Source: Oreocharis arfaki
Lineage: Eukaryota; Chordata; Aves; Passeriformes; Paramythiidae
NCBI GenBank assembly: GCA_013398015.1
Contig: VZRR01005769.1
Location: 248,001 to 312,000, forward strand
Reading direction: 5' to 3'
DNA: 64,000 nt
Shown: in pieces, positions 46,599 through 58,400 of the stretch
Position numbering within the stretch: position 1 is the stretch's first letter
Layout of the letters: each line of letters begins with the position of its first letter
Position numbers and translations under genes: made by a program
Notes under the pieces: generated by a model
Database searches by the model: none
Told to the model about the DNA's origin: nothing
Seen by the model: only the letters and a program-made list of their open reading frames with translations

Positions 46599-49370
46599 TT
46601 TAAAATATTTATTAAGTAAGATTTCCAATAGTTGTCTAGTGTTTTGGGCAGTGTCTCTACTCTGTACTTAATAATATACATATTTAAAATCGGTATTTCC
46701 ACATTGTGCCACATTATTGACATTTTCTTTTCTCTGACTTGTTGGTTATTAAAGATATGGACATGTAGTGCTTATGTAGCCAAACCTTACAGAGATTGAG
46801 GCAGACTTCCTGCCAATGCAACATGGTATTTTAGGCTGAGTGGAGCCTTCCAGGAGAGAATCATTAAATAATTGATCTGCTTATCTTGCTCAGTGAACCG
46901 TCATGCTCCACTTCACCTGTCTGTGCTTGGCTGAATTCACTGTAAAACGATGGCTGGAGCCAGCAAGCAGAGCCAGGAGCCCAGAGGAGGCAGCAGCAGC
47001 ACCTGCCTCAGCATGGACAGGAGGTGTAGCTGTTCTTGCTCTGCCAGGTTCCTCGGACACAGCTTCTGGGATCGCAGTTGCTAGAGGCAGGAAAGCTCTT
47101 TTGATAGATCTACATCTGCTTTTTTTATTTTAATGGTAAATCAAAACAACTCTTATTTAATCAAGACATGAGGATCATGTCACCAACTAACCAGCAGTTT
47201 GCTTTAGCATCTCACCAATGTCTACATGGGCATTTTGAAGTTACTGCTTGTATTTTTAAACTCTGAGGGAGATCTTGTGCTGCTCTCCTAGCAGCAGCTG
47301 GCCTGTCAAAGCACCAGGCAGCAGCAAAACTCAGCCTGGTGAGGCATTGCAAGGAGTTTTCCTGCTGTTGCTGTGTTCACCATGGTCACTCCACAGGGTC
47401 TGTTTCTGGAATGCAGGATGACGATGGTGCTTATTCACCACTGGAGAGTATATTTGTAACATGGTTGAAGGGAGCAGCTGGTGCTTCCCGAGGTCCTTTT
47501 AAAATTTAATTGGCAAAGGAGTAGCAGTGAAGAGCAAGTTTCATGCAGAAGTTTTGTTTCAAAGTCTCCATAGGTGACTGTGATGTTTCCTTTAGAAAGA
47601 AATATTTAGGAAAATATTTGTGTCCATATAGAAAATTGTTTTAATGTTAAAATGCTATAGGTTTTGCATGCTTATTTTAACCAAATAATGTATTGTTCTC
47701 TGCAATTAATAAAAATATCTGAGATATATGTGGATCAGTAGTGAGTATCCTGCCATGAAAGGGTAACATGGAGTTCACTGAGCAGCAGCACCAGATCAGC
47801 CTCTGCCGTCCCTTTAGCTGTACCTTGCAGACCAGGTGTGTCTTCATACTGAGATACCAGACTTGGGGTAGAAGCCACCAGAGATGCTTAGTGTAGCTGG
47901 GGTCACCTGGAAGTGGTCACTGGAACTGGTCACATTGGGCCTGCATTAGTATTTTATAACAGGGGTGACACCTTGATAGGAAAACACGAGTTCTTTGTAG
48001 TGAGGACATAGCATAGAAGTGATTATGCAGCACCGTAATTACTTGGCATTGAATTATTTTATTTTTTTAAAAAAAGGTGGGTTCTGGACACATCTGTGCA
48101 GGCTTTTTTGTAAGCCATAGCAAGCTGCCAACCACATTTGAAGGCCTTTCCTTCAGGGGAAATTTTTCAGAGCAAGCGTTTGCCAAGAGCTGGGCAGCTC
48201 AGTGCAAAACTGTGAGGTTACACAGATACACAAAAAAATCCCCAAAACCCAAACCCCCAAACCAACACACAAAATTTGTGCTTACTGTATTTTTTACTGA
48301 TTTGATTCCAGTACCAAATCACAAGAGATTGCTCTGAGAGCAGACTCTTGTGATTCTTACAGTGGGTAATTCTTGCTGCCTCAGTGCAGCTCTTCCATCC
48401 CGATCGGCAATGATTGGTGAAGTAAATTTGAGGAAAAACCTAAAGCAGTGCATGTAAACCATATAATTGTAATTATATATTTCAGGACTTTTCAAGCAGA
48501 TTCATTAATTGGGAAAGACAAAACAATTCTCCTACTTGTGAAGTTCCTGGACTTGCTGTTTACAAATTTATCACTCTGTAGCTACCAATTATACCTAATG
48601 TAGCATATACACTCAATGGGCTGTCCCAAGACACTGTAAAATGACTTAATGCTTCTTCATCAGAAAAGAAATGTTAGAGAAGGAAATATAAACACTTGGG
48701 TTTGGAGTAGAAACGAGTTCAAGTTAAGAGAAACAAATAAAAGATTAAACAGTAAGACTACAAATTATTGCTCAATTGAGCTAAGTGAAAACATCAGATC
48801 TTAGAAGTGTAAGCGTTTGTCTGTGACACTTTGATTTTTTTATAGTTTGTGATATATGTAAAAATGTCATCTGGTGGTGATGTATAGAGGGGGTGGATGG
48901 GGAGAGGGTTTCAGCAAAAGGCAAGAATGGGCAGGGTCAGGCTACTGCAGGAGCTGAGCATGGAAAAAGAACAGTGCAGCATTCTGAGAATAATGCAAGT
49001 TTTTTGAAGGGCAGCTTTTACCCAGAGGAAGGGCCAGGGGGATTCATTTCTCTCTGCTGCTGCTTTATGGGCAAAAAAACCCAAATCCAACAAACAATAA
49101 CCACCAGGGTGTTAGAGATGTGAAACTGAGGAATCTGTCAGGTCTGGTGGAGTTCTCCATATTTACATTAATGTTGCAGTGCTCACAGTGTGGCTGCAAA
49201 GTTACATGAACTAATCAAGAATTTTGTATCAGATTGTATTCATTGGTGGTATTTTCACTGCTATATGGAATTTGGGGTTTATTTCCAATGGAGGAGGGGG
49301 AGATCAGCTCATTTTATTTAGCAGCCCATGAAGTGCGTAATGAAGATACGGTCCTTAGTTTTATTAATTT
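46599..49370. other. Intergenic sequence, nothing recognised
   Basis: Mixed unique sequence. The open frame at 46,903-47,133 spans a GC-richer stretch but ends at random and has no domain. Confidence 0.55.
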
Positions 49371-49480
49371 TGTCTTATATTTTGTATTTATATATTTTAT
49401 ATATTTTTATATATACTTATACATATATTTCATAGATTTTATATCTGTTATATATATGCTATATATATTTTCTACATATA
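49371..49480. repeat. AT-rich degenerate TATAT tract
   Basis: About 110 bases almost wholly A/T with repeated TATATA, TATATT and ATATAC words. It is a decayed TA microsatellite. Confidence 0.85.
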
Positions 49481-51324
49481 CTTAGTTTTATTACTTTTAT
49501 TGGAAAGTAATCGCACTACATAAATTTGTGATACGATTTTATGTTTATGGAAATAACATCTAAAATTATGTTATCTGGAAGACACTAGGAACAAAACAAG
49601 GAGGTGGTTCCTGTTCACAGCCTCAGTACTTGTCCTCCCAGCCCTCTGGTCAATATGGACTTTTGTTGCCTTTTTTGTGTTCTAGGCAAAGGGCATAGAT
49701 CTTTTTTCATTTTTGCTTTTCTGCTGACTTTTTTGCTTTTCACAGAACATTCCTGCTGTTGGTCCACTCCAGATTCTTCCCAGTGCCCACCGTTGCTACT
49801 GGGTCTGAGTACCTGGGAATATTTTGAAGACATAATCCTGTCCAATTCAAAGGAGTTCTTGGTGGAAAAACAGTGAAAGGTTGTTGTTCATCAACCTTAA
49901 GGCCCTTGCCGTGTGTTTGATCATGTGCCAGCAGAAGTTCTTTGCTGTGTGGCTGTGAAATTGATGTGTAGTGTCCTGGTCTGCCTTGGGAGTGCAGGGC
50001 TGCAGAGCAAAACAAGGGAAAACATGCAACTTTACAGGAAAAATAAGAAAAACAATAACAAAAAGGAAGAGCACAGAAAATCTGGAGGTGTAGGAATATT
50101 TTTGTGTTTCTTTGAATTCCTAAGACTATGATTTGCAGCAAAGAGTGTGCAGTAAGGTGTGACAAATAATAGTGACAGAGGAGACATTAGATCCTGCTGT
50201 ATGAAACAGAGGGGGAAAATTGTGTTCTAGAAGATCTCAAGGTGAGATGGGATATTAGAAGTATGATGGCAATCTTTTCGTAGTAATAAACCCTACAAAG
50301 GAGAAACCCTTTTTAAGAAAGTCCATTTGCTGAAATGGAAGGCAGGCAGTAAGAGAGGATAGTGATACATGAGAAACAGTAAGAAAGAAAATCCAGCTGG
50401 ATAAAGAAACCGTGGGACCATCTGTACCAAGAAAAGTGTTCACGTGGCATCCCCTTTTAGAGACAAATCCCCGCAGAAGGGTAGGGCTTGCCATTAACTT
50501 CAGGAAAGTATTTGTTTCAGTCTAATTTTAAAACTTACAAAACTTTACAGCCTTTTATATACAACAAATCACTGATGTTCAACAAGGGCCTGTCAGAGGT
50601 TTTATAATGTGTAGGCAATGTTAGAAAATTTTAGACAGTCAGCTCAGAAGACAGGAGCTGCTTTATTTCATGCTTTCATTTCTTTACGGGAAAATTTCAG
50701 TATTTTTTTTTATGGAATGGGAAGGCAGTTCCTCACAAATGTATCCAATCACAGCCAATTCCTATTTTATGTTCCAAAATAGCCAGATGATATGAAAAGG
50801 TAAAGTTTGTAGTAAATCTCCAAAGTTTAGAGCTCATTGATGGCAGATTTTTTCCGGAGCATAACAGGGAGGAATAATACAAAAATGCAAACAAAAATGT
50901 TACAAGAAAAATTAGTTTTACAAGGAGACCTAGCAGAAGACATGATCCTTGAAATGTATGTGTGTTAGGTTCACGAGATTTTAAGCCCTTCAGCTTCTTT
51001 CTAGAGTCACCATCCTCTAAAGTGGCTGAGGGAAGCAGATGGGGAGAGGCCAGGATCAGCTCCAGCAAGGCTTTGGTTCCACCAGGATTATCTCTGGGCT
51101 TCCTCAGCCCTGCAGAGGAGCCAGGGACGTCCCTTAACCCCACCCTGCAGAGGGGATGCAGCAGGAACCTCGCTGGGTCCTGGGAGAAACCTCTTCAGGA
51201 GAGATGATGGAAGAGGTGACAGGAGAGGTAAGAGTGGCTCTGTGTGGGCAGCCAGGAGCACGCGGTGGCATCGCCTGCCACGAAGGCCTTTGGAGAAAAC
51301 CAGGGAAGGCAGTGGCAGCTCCCT
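49481..51324. other. Intergenic sequence, random open frames only
   Basis: Several open frames over 75 codons occur on both strands at 49,604-51,207. They overlap one another and contain no recognised domain or splice-consistent structure. Confidence 0.55.
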
Positions 51325-51390
51325 CGAGAGAATCACGGAACAGTCTGACCTGGGGGCAACCCCAAGGATCATCGAGTCCTACTGTTGAGA
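51325..51390 (-). mobile_element. CR1 LINE, 3'-end fragment, minus strand
   Basis: Read on the minus strand, it gives GGACTCGATGATCCTTGGGG, then a diverged segment, and ends near GTGATTCT. This is the CR1 3' terminus in the opposite orientation to the two copies at 30 and 32.7 kb. The overlapping 167-codon open frame on + (51,156-51,659) includes this repeat and is not a gene. Confidence 0.8.
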
Positions 51391-52137
51391 GAGAAGGGCT
51401 GAGGGGAGCAGGAGGAGTTGAGCAGCCCGGTGTCAGCTGCAGCTCTGCGGTGGTGGCGGGGGCATGGGGGGTCCCCCTTGCCCTGAGGGAGCTGAGCTGT
51501 TCTGGTAGCACCAAGCCTTTGTCCCAGCATCTGGTGGCAGCGAGGTTGTCACTGTGTCATGTGCTTGCACTTTGCTGTTGGGTGGAGCTGGAAGCATTGC
51601 TCCCACAAAGAAAACCACAGAGCTTGGAAAATGTGATTCGCAATCCCCCTTCACTGTAGCTCTTTTAATTACTGGGATTTGGGATGTACTGCAGTAACTC
51701 GGCACGTTCCTAAAAATGTGCCATTGCAAACAAATACTTGGTTATACACTGGCCCAACTCCTTTGTTTTCCTCCATGGGATCAATGATATTTTCTTGAAT
51801 GCAAAGCAGCCTTAGCCCCACAGGCTGAACTTCATTGCCCTGAGACAGAACCACAAACTTTGCCAAATGGCTGGATAAAAGAACAGCCAAGGATTTCACC
51901 TCCGGGGCCCTTGAGCAGAAGGTCGCTGGGCTGATACTTGGAAAGAGATGTTTATGTGCAGTGTTAGCTGGGAGGTTTGTATGTATAAATAATGCAGTAA
52001 CTGTGAATATGCCCTCTTTACTATGGTTTTCCCAGTGTTTTATGGACACTAATCCAGTCTCTTAATCAAATTGCTTTAATGGACTAAAGAAAATGAGTGT
52101 GACAGTGCAGAGTTTGATGATGAGAATGACAGCAGAT
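51391..52137. other. Intergenic sequence, nothing recognised
   Basis: GC-richer at its start and AT-richer after 51,650. Only random open frames are present. Confidence 0.55.
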
Positions 52138-52157
52138 GGGCTAATTATGATTAGCCC
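52138..52157. promoter_or_regulatory. Palindromic homeodomain-type site
   Basis: GGGCTAAT-TATG-ATTAGCCC is a perfect inverted repeat with 8-bp arms. It contains TAAT and ATTA half-sites 4 bp apart plus an overlapping TAATTA. Paired-class and other homeodomain dimers bind inverted TAAT half-sites, usually with a spacing of 2-3, so a 4-bp spacer is slightly off. The regulatory role is inferred. Confidence 0.35.
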
Positions 52158-54246
52158 GGAGTCTGCACTTGAAGGTTCCTTTTATCCTCTAGCACTGGGG
52201 GATCTGGAAACATGGAAATATGTAATATTACATCAGTCATATAAATATTTAATGTGGTGCTGGAAGCTGTGAAGAAATGCCATGTGGAGATTCACACTAG
52301 AAATACTCTGTCTTCTGTAGTCTTCCCCAAAACATCTGCTCCTAGTTCTGGAGTTACAGTAGTGAGCTAGATGGATCGTGGTTCTTGACACAGTATGGCA
52401 GGTTTTATGTTCTTATGCATACATGTAGGCTTAGTCTGGCTTGTGGCAGCAGTGTATTTCCAAAGTGCTTGTGAATTAACAAAGGAGGAGTGAGCAAAAC
52501 ATGTGGATTGGAGGATGAGGATCCAGCAAAAAATTGCTATTTAAGTGTTAACAGAAAGGATGTGTGCAGCAAATTAATGAATAAAACTGCATAGTCAAAG
52601 GTGTCTTTTGACAGAGAAATATTATTTTACTGTTTATTGTATTTGAATCTAGGTGGTATTCATAGAATCATGTATTATGTGTTCTTGCAGCCTGGGCCAC
52701 ACTCTGCTTGGAGGTTCCTGGTATTAACCTGGTAAACAAGGATTCTGATTGCAGTACAGATTTAGAGATGGTGCTGCTGGGAACAGAATTGCACCCAGAG
52801 TTACTTTTGAATTGGCCAGCTTAGAACTAATAACATACCAGATCCCAGCCATTGATGAAATTCAGCTGATGAGAAAGATGCCCAGCTTAGATAAGTATTC
52901 TAAATACAGAAACATGCGTAACTGTCAGCACGTGCATTTATCTGTAATACTTAGTAGTTCCAAAAGTTTGTAGTATTTTTTAAAAGTAAAAATGTCAGCT
53001 TATGTTATGGCTTGCTAGTAAGTGTGCTGACCATTTTTCCAGAATTTTCTGTGTACTTTATATTTCCCCAGGAAACAAAGGAGGGCAGAATTTGTCTGAA
53101 GCCATATCACTCAACTTACAGTAAACCATTCAATCGGATACAATATAGCTGTTCTATGTCTCCACAAAGGTGGTTTATTTGCTCTTGGAAAGACTCTTCT
53201 TAGGGAAGAATGTCCTTATAGGAATTTGAGTCCTGGTTATTGTTGATCCTTTGTTACCTGCTGCTCCTGGCTGAGTCAGGGAGATGGAGCAGAGATACTC
53301 GGAATTGCTCAGATTGCCTTCCCAGGATGCTGCTACTGAGCACCTTTTGGGTTTATAGCACCGAGACGTTCCCAGAGCCGAAGAAAAAAGGAGATTCAGA
53401 AAATAACCTCAAGATTAGAGTGATAGAAAAGTGATCCTCATGTCACCTTTTCAATCTCTGACTTGCACTCTCCCGTTGTGCTACACCCAGCAAGCTGGCC
53501 CACTGCTCTGCCTTGGAAAAAGCGTGGCTACAAGTTGGGGCAGGTTAGTTTAGGCAACACTCGCTTTGAGAAGTCATTGCCTTCAGACGCCCATGCACAC
53601 ACCTACTGCTTTGTCCGTAAATAATTATATGTACATTAGATCACTCTGAATCCTAATTATGACATACATTTAGTAAATTTGAATGAAATTGTGTGTCCAT
53701 GTTATATTTGGAAATGGGTTTGGTTTTTTTTAAAGTTGAAAAAAAGGCCTGAGAGAGGCTGATTTCACTGATAACTTTTACAGTTCTCTCTTTCATCCAC
53801 CTGTTGTGTCTTCTTGTAGCACTTACGTGGCAGGAATTATTTCTATAGACTTTGAAAGGCACCCAGTGCAGCTGCTCGTCTTGAGCCACAGACACTACTG
53901 TCTGCAGGGCAGGAGGCAGCCAGAAAAGGGGCTGGCAGGAAAGTAGGGCACTTTATGAACCCTTCCTGTCTTGTATGTCAGCCATGCCTAGGAGACCCAG
54001 GGCCTTCCTATCACCACTTCTTGTTTTTCCTACCTGAATCATACTTGCAAATAAGAAATATTCTGTGTACTGCAAGTAAGTCCCAATACTTCCAGGATTG
54101 GTGTCACATTGAGGAAGAAGTCATCCAGTTCTTACTGATAACGAGAGAGTGTCTTCCTTATCATTCTCATGGAGAAGGAGGCATTTTTGAGTCTAATAAC
54201 TTAAATGAAAAGGCAGTGATCTTGAAGCTTACAGCTCTTAAAATAT
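52158..54246. other. Intergenic sequence, nothing recognised
   Basis: Unique sequence. CATAGAATCAT at about 52,660 recalls the CR1 tail, but nothing around it supports a full element. Confidence 0.5.
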
Positions 54247-54400
54247 CTCTGGCTCTGCCAGTGACTCACTCCATGGCCCTAAATACCCCCCAGACTTCAG
54301 CTTCCTCCTCTGTCAAAAGGGGAGATGAATACTTACTTGTGTTTGACTGCAGAGATGATGCAAGACTTAATTAGCTATGTTTGTTGAGAGCTCTGAAAAT
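54247..54400 (+). mobile_element. MIR-type (CORE-SINE) relic
   Basis: GGCTCTGCCAGTGACTCACT, then CTTCAGCTTCCTCCTCTGTC, then AAAAGGGGAGATGAATACTT, then a segment ending GAGAGCTCTGAAAAT follow the order of the MIR consensus core and 3' part. This tRNA-derived SINE family is ancient and shared by amniotes, so the copy is very old. The 139-codon open frame at 53,955-54,374 overlaps it and is not a gene. The match is from memory. Confidence 0.6.
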
Positions 54401-55436
54401 GTGGAAATGTCACTGCTCTCGATCGTCTTGAATAGCTGATGGCCTGGCTTGTCACTGCGTTACTGTCATGCCCCTCTTCAGAAGTGAATGGGCCACGTGA
54501 AATCTTCTGGGTTTGTTTGCCTGCCTTGGCTGGCCTCGCTGCACAGCTGAAGCTTGGCTTTACATGTCTAAGTAGGTGGACAGAAACTTGGTGGTTTCAG
54601 GAGGGAGGGTCACATCCCACCTGCTCCTGGGTGCACCGGTTCCAGGTTTCCTCTGGGGCCACGTTAGAGAAGGTGCTATGAGTGCCTGCCTCCTTAGCCT
54701 CAGGTTACATCTGCCTGCTCTACAACCACGTTTTCTCTTCTGTTCTGTTAACACAACGCACTGGTGGAGGCTATTAAGAAATTATGGCTCCTCTGGCAGG
54801 ACTCTGGCAGCAGCTGTACCAGCAGAGAGCTGCCTAAAAAACAAATAAAAACAAATATAGAAACAAATCAGAGAGGAACATCACCAGAGGAGAAAAACTT
54901 CCATGCCAGTGACCAGGACCTTTCAAAGCATGAGCTTTTCAAACCTTCTCTTTTTTAAATGAGGCTGCTTATTCAATTATCCATGGGTTCAGCTCATTCT
55001 GAGTTCTCTCTTCCTGGGGCTCAAGTAACCCTTGGGGAAAATCCTTGTTCAAGGCCAGAGGACTAGGCAGGCTGCAGGAGGAGGAGGACTCCCTTCCATG
55101 AGCTTGTCCTACCACACTGCAGTGAAGTTTCACACACCCAGGCTGTAAAATTGTTCTCAATGAACTCTTAGGCCCAAATACGAGCAGTTTTTCCTCTAGA
55201 TGTACAGGAAGGAAGGAACTAGAAACATGAGTTTTGGATACAGCCATAGACCTTGGCATTTCTTCATACCTTGATTATACAAGAGCCATTTTTAAAGCTC
55301 AAATGGCTGACGCACTTCACGTCCCATGCAGTTCATACATTGCCCACAATTTTAGTGTTGTTCATTAATTCAAGGTTAAAGTCAGGCTCCTTTGCAGAAC
55401 AGGTGGAGTAAGTCTGTGAAAGTTACAGAGTCTTTC
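54401..55436. other. Intergenic sequence, nothing recognised
   Basis: Mixed composition. Open frames on both strands at 54,439-55,259 have no support. Confidence 0.5.
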
Positions 55437-55479
55437 GGTAGCGTTAGGTTTGTGGTCCGTGGACCTCTGAGGTGCTACC
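55437..55479. repeat. Nested inverted repeat (hairpin-capable)
   Basis: The outer arms GGTAGC (55437-55442) and GCTACC (55474-55479) flank the inner arms GGTCC (55454-55458) and GGACC (55461-55465) with a 2-nt centre. The two layers are separated by unpaired bases, so a stable structure is uncertain. Confidence 0.6.
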
Positions 55480-58400
55480 ACTAAGAAGTAGCAGGTGAAA
55501 AACTCCCCACTTACTCTAAATAGGCTTCACATTTTTATGGAAGCATCAAAAGACCCATTGATAGTTGTTTGGGGTCTACACACTGAAAAGGATTGAAACC
55601 AATAAATGTAAGTTTCCTTAAGAAAGGTAAATGGACGGTGGGCATCAAGCTATCAAACACGGATGGCCCACAGACAGAAACGCCCAAGCAAGATGAAACA
55701 GTTACAACCTAAAATTAATCTTTCTGTAGTTAACCTTGTGTAATTTTGTGGTCATTGAATTACAGAATAGAAAGAAATGAGGAAAATGCCTGGGGCCAAA
55801 GTACGATTTTGGTGATAAGTGATTTGGAAGTAATAATAACAATTAAAAAAATGCTGTGCCCACCTAAACATAGGTTAAGAAAATAAAATTTATTGCCTAT
55901 TGCATACATTTTGACAAAGTTAAAAATATACACATGTAATTAATTGTCTTGGAGGTTTTATTTAAGTGACAGTAATGAGACTTGAAATTCTGTACCTTTC
56001 TTTTAAGTTGTATCAGCATGTCTGTACTTGAAAAATGTTAACAGGTTTGTTGGAAAATCTTGCTGTGATTGGCAAAGTTTTTATAAGCTTCAGCCTGATC
56101 CAGCTTGAACATCTAGATAAATATTAACCACTCTCAGGCAGAAAATCAATATTGGTTTTATTTTGTTCTTTTTCACTCTGTGACTAGCCTGCCACAGGTA
56201 GGTCATGCCACCCTTCCTACCCACTTCTAAAATATACCTTCCCTCAGCAGCAAACAAAATGAAGAGTTTATATGGTGACCTGGCAATTCCTCCAAGGTTC
56301 AGTGCTGTGTGGCACACAAACATCCATCTCCTGACCTCTGTGAAAGAGCACAACGGTTTTTCTTTCACAGAACAAGCCATCATTACTCGATTTTATTTTT
56401 ACAATGGTGCAATGCCCTTGCTACTACCTCTCTTCCCACCTCCCCAGCAGGCCAACATTTATCTCTACTCTGCTGAAGATGAACTTTCCGTTTCTCCCTT
56501 TCCCATATCGCCCCAATACTCTGGGGCTGCCCTTGGCCCCCCTCCCTGAGCTCGTTCCCAGGCAGCAGTTGTGGTGGGCGGTCGTATTATTTCAAGTTCC
56601 TCAAGCTGGAAAACTTTGCCGGAGTGAATCACTTTGCTTTCTTATTACTGCAGTTCGAAGCAAGCCAAAACTTGCCATTCACGAGGTAACTTTCATTTTG
56701 TTCCCCACATTGTTTCTTTGCCCTTGGCTTTCAGAGCTGAGGTTTTTTTCTCTTCTGCCAGCTCTGCTTGGATCCAAAAACAGACTGAGTGAAGTAGTTA
56801 CTAAAACTGTCTGAATTCAAGTTACTGCTAAGGATCTTTACTATTTGCAGCTATCTATCTTTTAAACATGCTGGACTCTTCTGGTTGACATGAACAGTCA
56901 AGTTCAGTGCTGTGGGTTATTTCATGGGCTGATGAGAAGCTGGTGATGAAATCAGGTGTGTCTGTGGCACAGTCATGTTTATTTATAATCAAAGCCTTGT
57001 TTTCCATCAGTATAGGGCATGTCTTAAGCAGCAACAGTTTTTCAGATCTAAATCCTGTTTCAGGCTCACTCAAGCCTATTTGTGAGGCTATTTTTTCAGG
57101 CCCATACATCCTTATATACTTCTATTGCTTGTTCTCTCAGCTTCATGAACTTACCGTCCCTCTTCACCCTACATTGCAAAATAATACCAAAGATACTAAT
57201 CCTTTTACATGGGTCTCTGTTGTAGGTAGTGATACATGGAATGGAAGCTGTGTGTCATAAAGCAGAGTTGCAGCTCCTCTTCCTATTCAGCCCACTTGAT
57301 TACAGATATTAACATGGTCAGATGGGAAATCATGGCATTGCTAGGGAGAGGTGAGAGCAGGCAGGTACGGTAGACAGTCCAAAGCCTGTGTCTACATTGC
57401 TTTTGGCAACAGAAGATTTTGGCCGGAGAGAGAGATGTCAAGAGGAAGAAGGAAACTGGTCCTATCAGCCTCAGGAATCACTGTTATTCTCTGGATTGCA
57501 GGAGAAAAAGCAGATGCTCGAGATACTAGATTGGGGTTTTGGGCAGGGAGGTGTCTCACTGTATTTTCTTGAGGACAGCAGTGCCTTACCAGGTGTCTTT
57601 CATCATCAGGTGAAATGCTTCTCTAAAATGACTGCTGAGAAATCTGCACAGGTGGAAGCTGGAAGTGTAAACTGGATCAGGCAGCTCGTGGAACAAAGCT
57701 CTGGAGTCCGGAGGAACATCTGCCCCCAGGGAGGGCAGGACTACCTGGATGTGTGAGTTCCTCCTGGATAGACAGTGTAATCCTCAGAGCAGATATTCAA
57801 ATGTGAGTACGAGCCTGAGCCTCAGGACAGTGAGCCAAATTTTCCTGCAGTGTGAAGGCAATCAGGCTCACAATGCATCCATTCCACTCCACTGTGGATG
57901 CTACAGCTCAGTTGGAAATGCTGTGGTACTGTACAAGCTGTCTTATAAGTGAAGGGCGTTGGACTGAGAGCTTTGTCCTGGGCACACTTGTACTGAAAAT
58001 GACCACCAACACTCTCTGCTGTGGCCGATGAGACTGGAAGCTCTGATATGTCTTATATTTCACATAAGAAAAGCTTTGACTAACAGTTCCATACAGAGCC
58101 AATGGCTGGGTGGTGTTCTTTGACCAGTGGAAGCTCCAGGGCAAAAACCAATATATTCTTCTCCTGCCCTTCAATAAAATCCTCAGAGTTCAATGATACA
58201 AAAATATACTGCGTTTCATATATTTGTTTAATGTTTTCACTACAATTATCAAAATACTGTGGGGCAAGCCAAGAAATAAATTATGTTTCAAATAACTAAC
58301 CTGTCTCTGGTTAGTAAGGTAACACAATACGCACTTTTTCCCAAGCATTTCCAGAGTTTGTGAATACTAAAAAAGTGTATTTGTCTCCAAGAAAGTACAG

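Noticed and set aside
49740..50165. 141-codon open frame (-)
   Set aside because: No motif, no conserved pattern, and overlapping frames on both strands.
50733..51143. 136-codon open frame (-)
   Set aside because: No recognised domain. A single hydrophobic stretch is not enough to support a membrane protein.
51156..51659. Longest open frame in the intergenic part (167 codons, +)
   Set aside because: It crosses a CR1 3' fragment, lies in GC-rich DNA with fewer stops, overlaps equally long frames on the other strand, and has no domain or splice context.
52655..52690. CATAGAATCAT resembling a CR1 tail
   Set aside because: Only 11 bases match, with no further CR1 sequence on either side.
53955..54374. 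139-codon open frame (+)
   Set aside because: Its second half is the MIR-type SINE relic. The rest shows no protein-like pattern.
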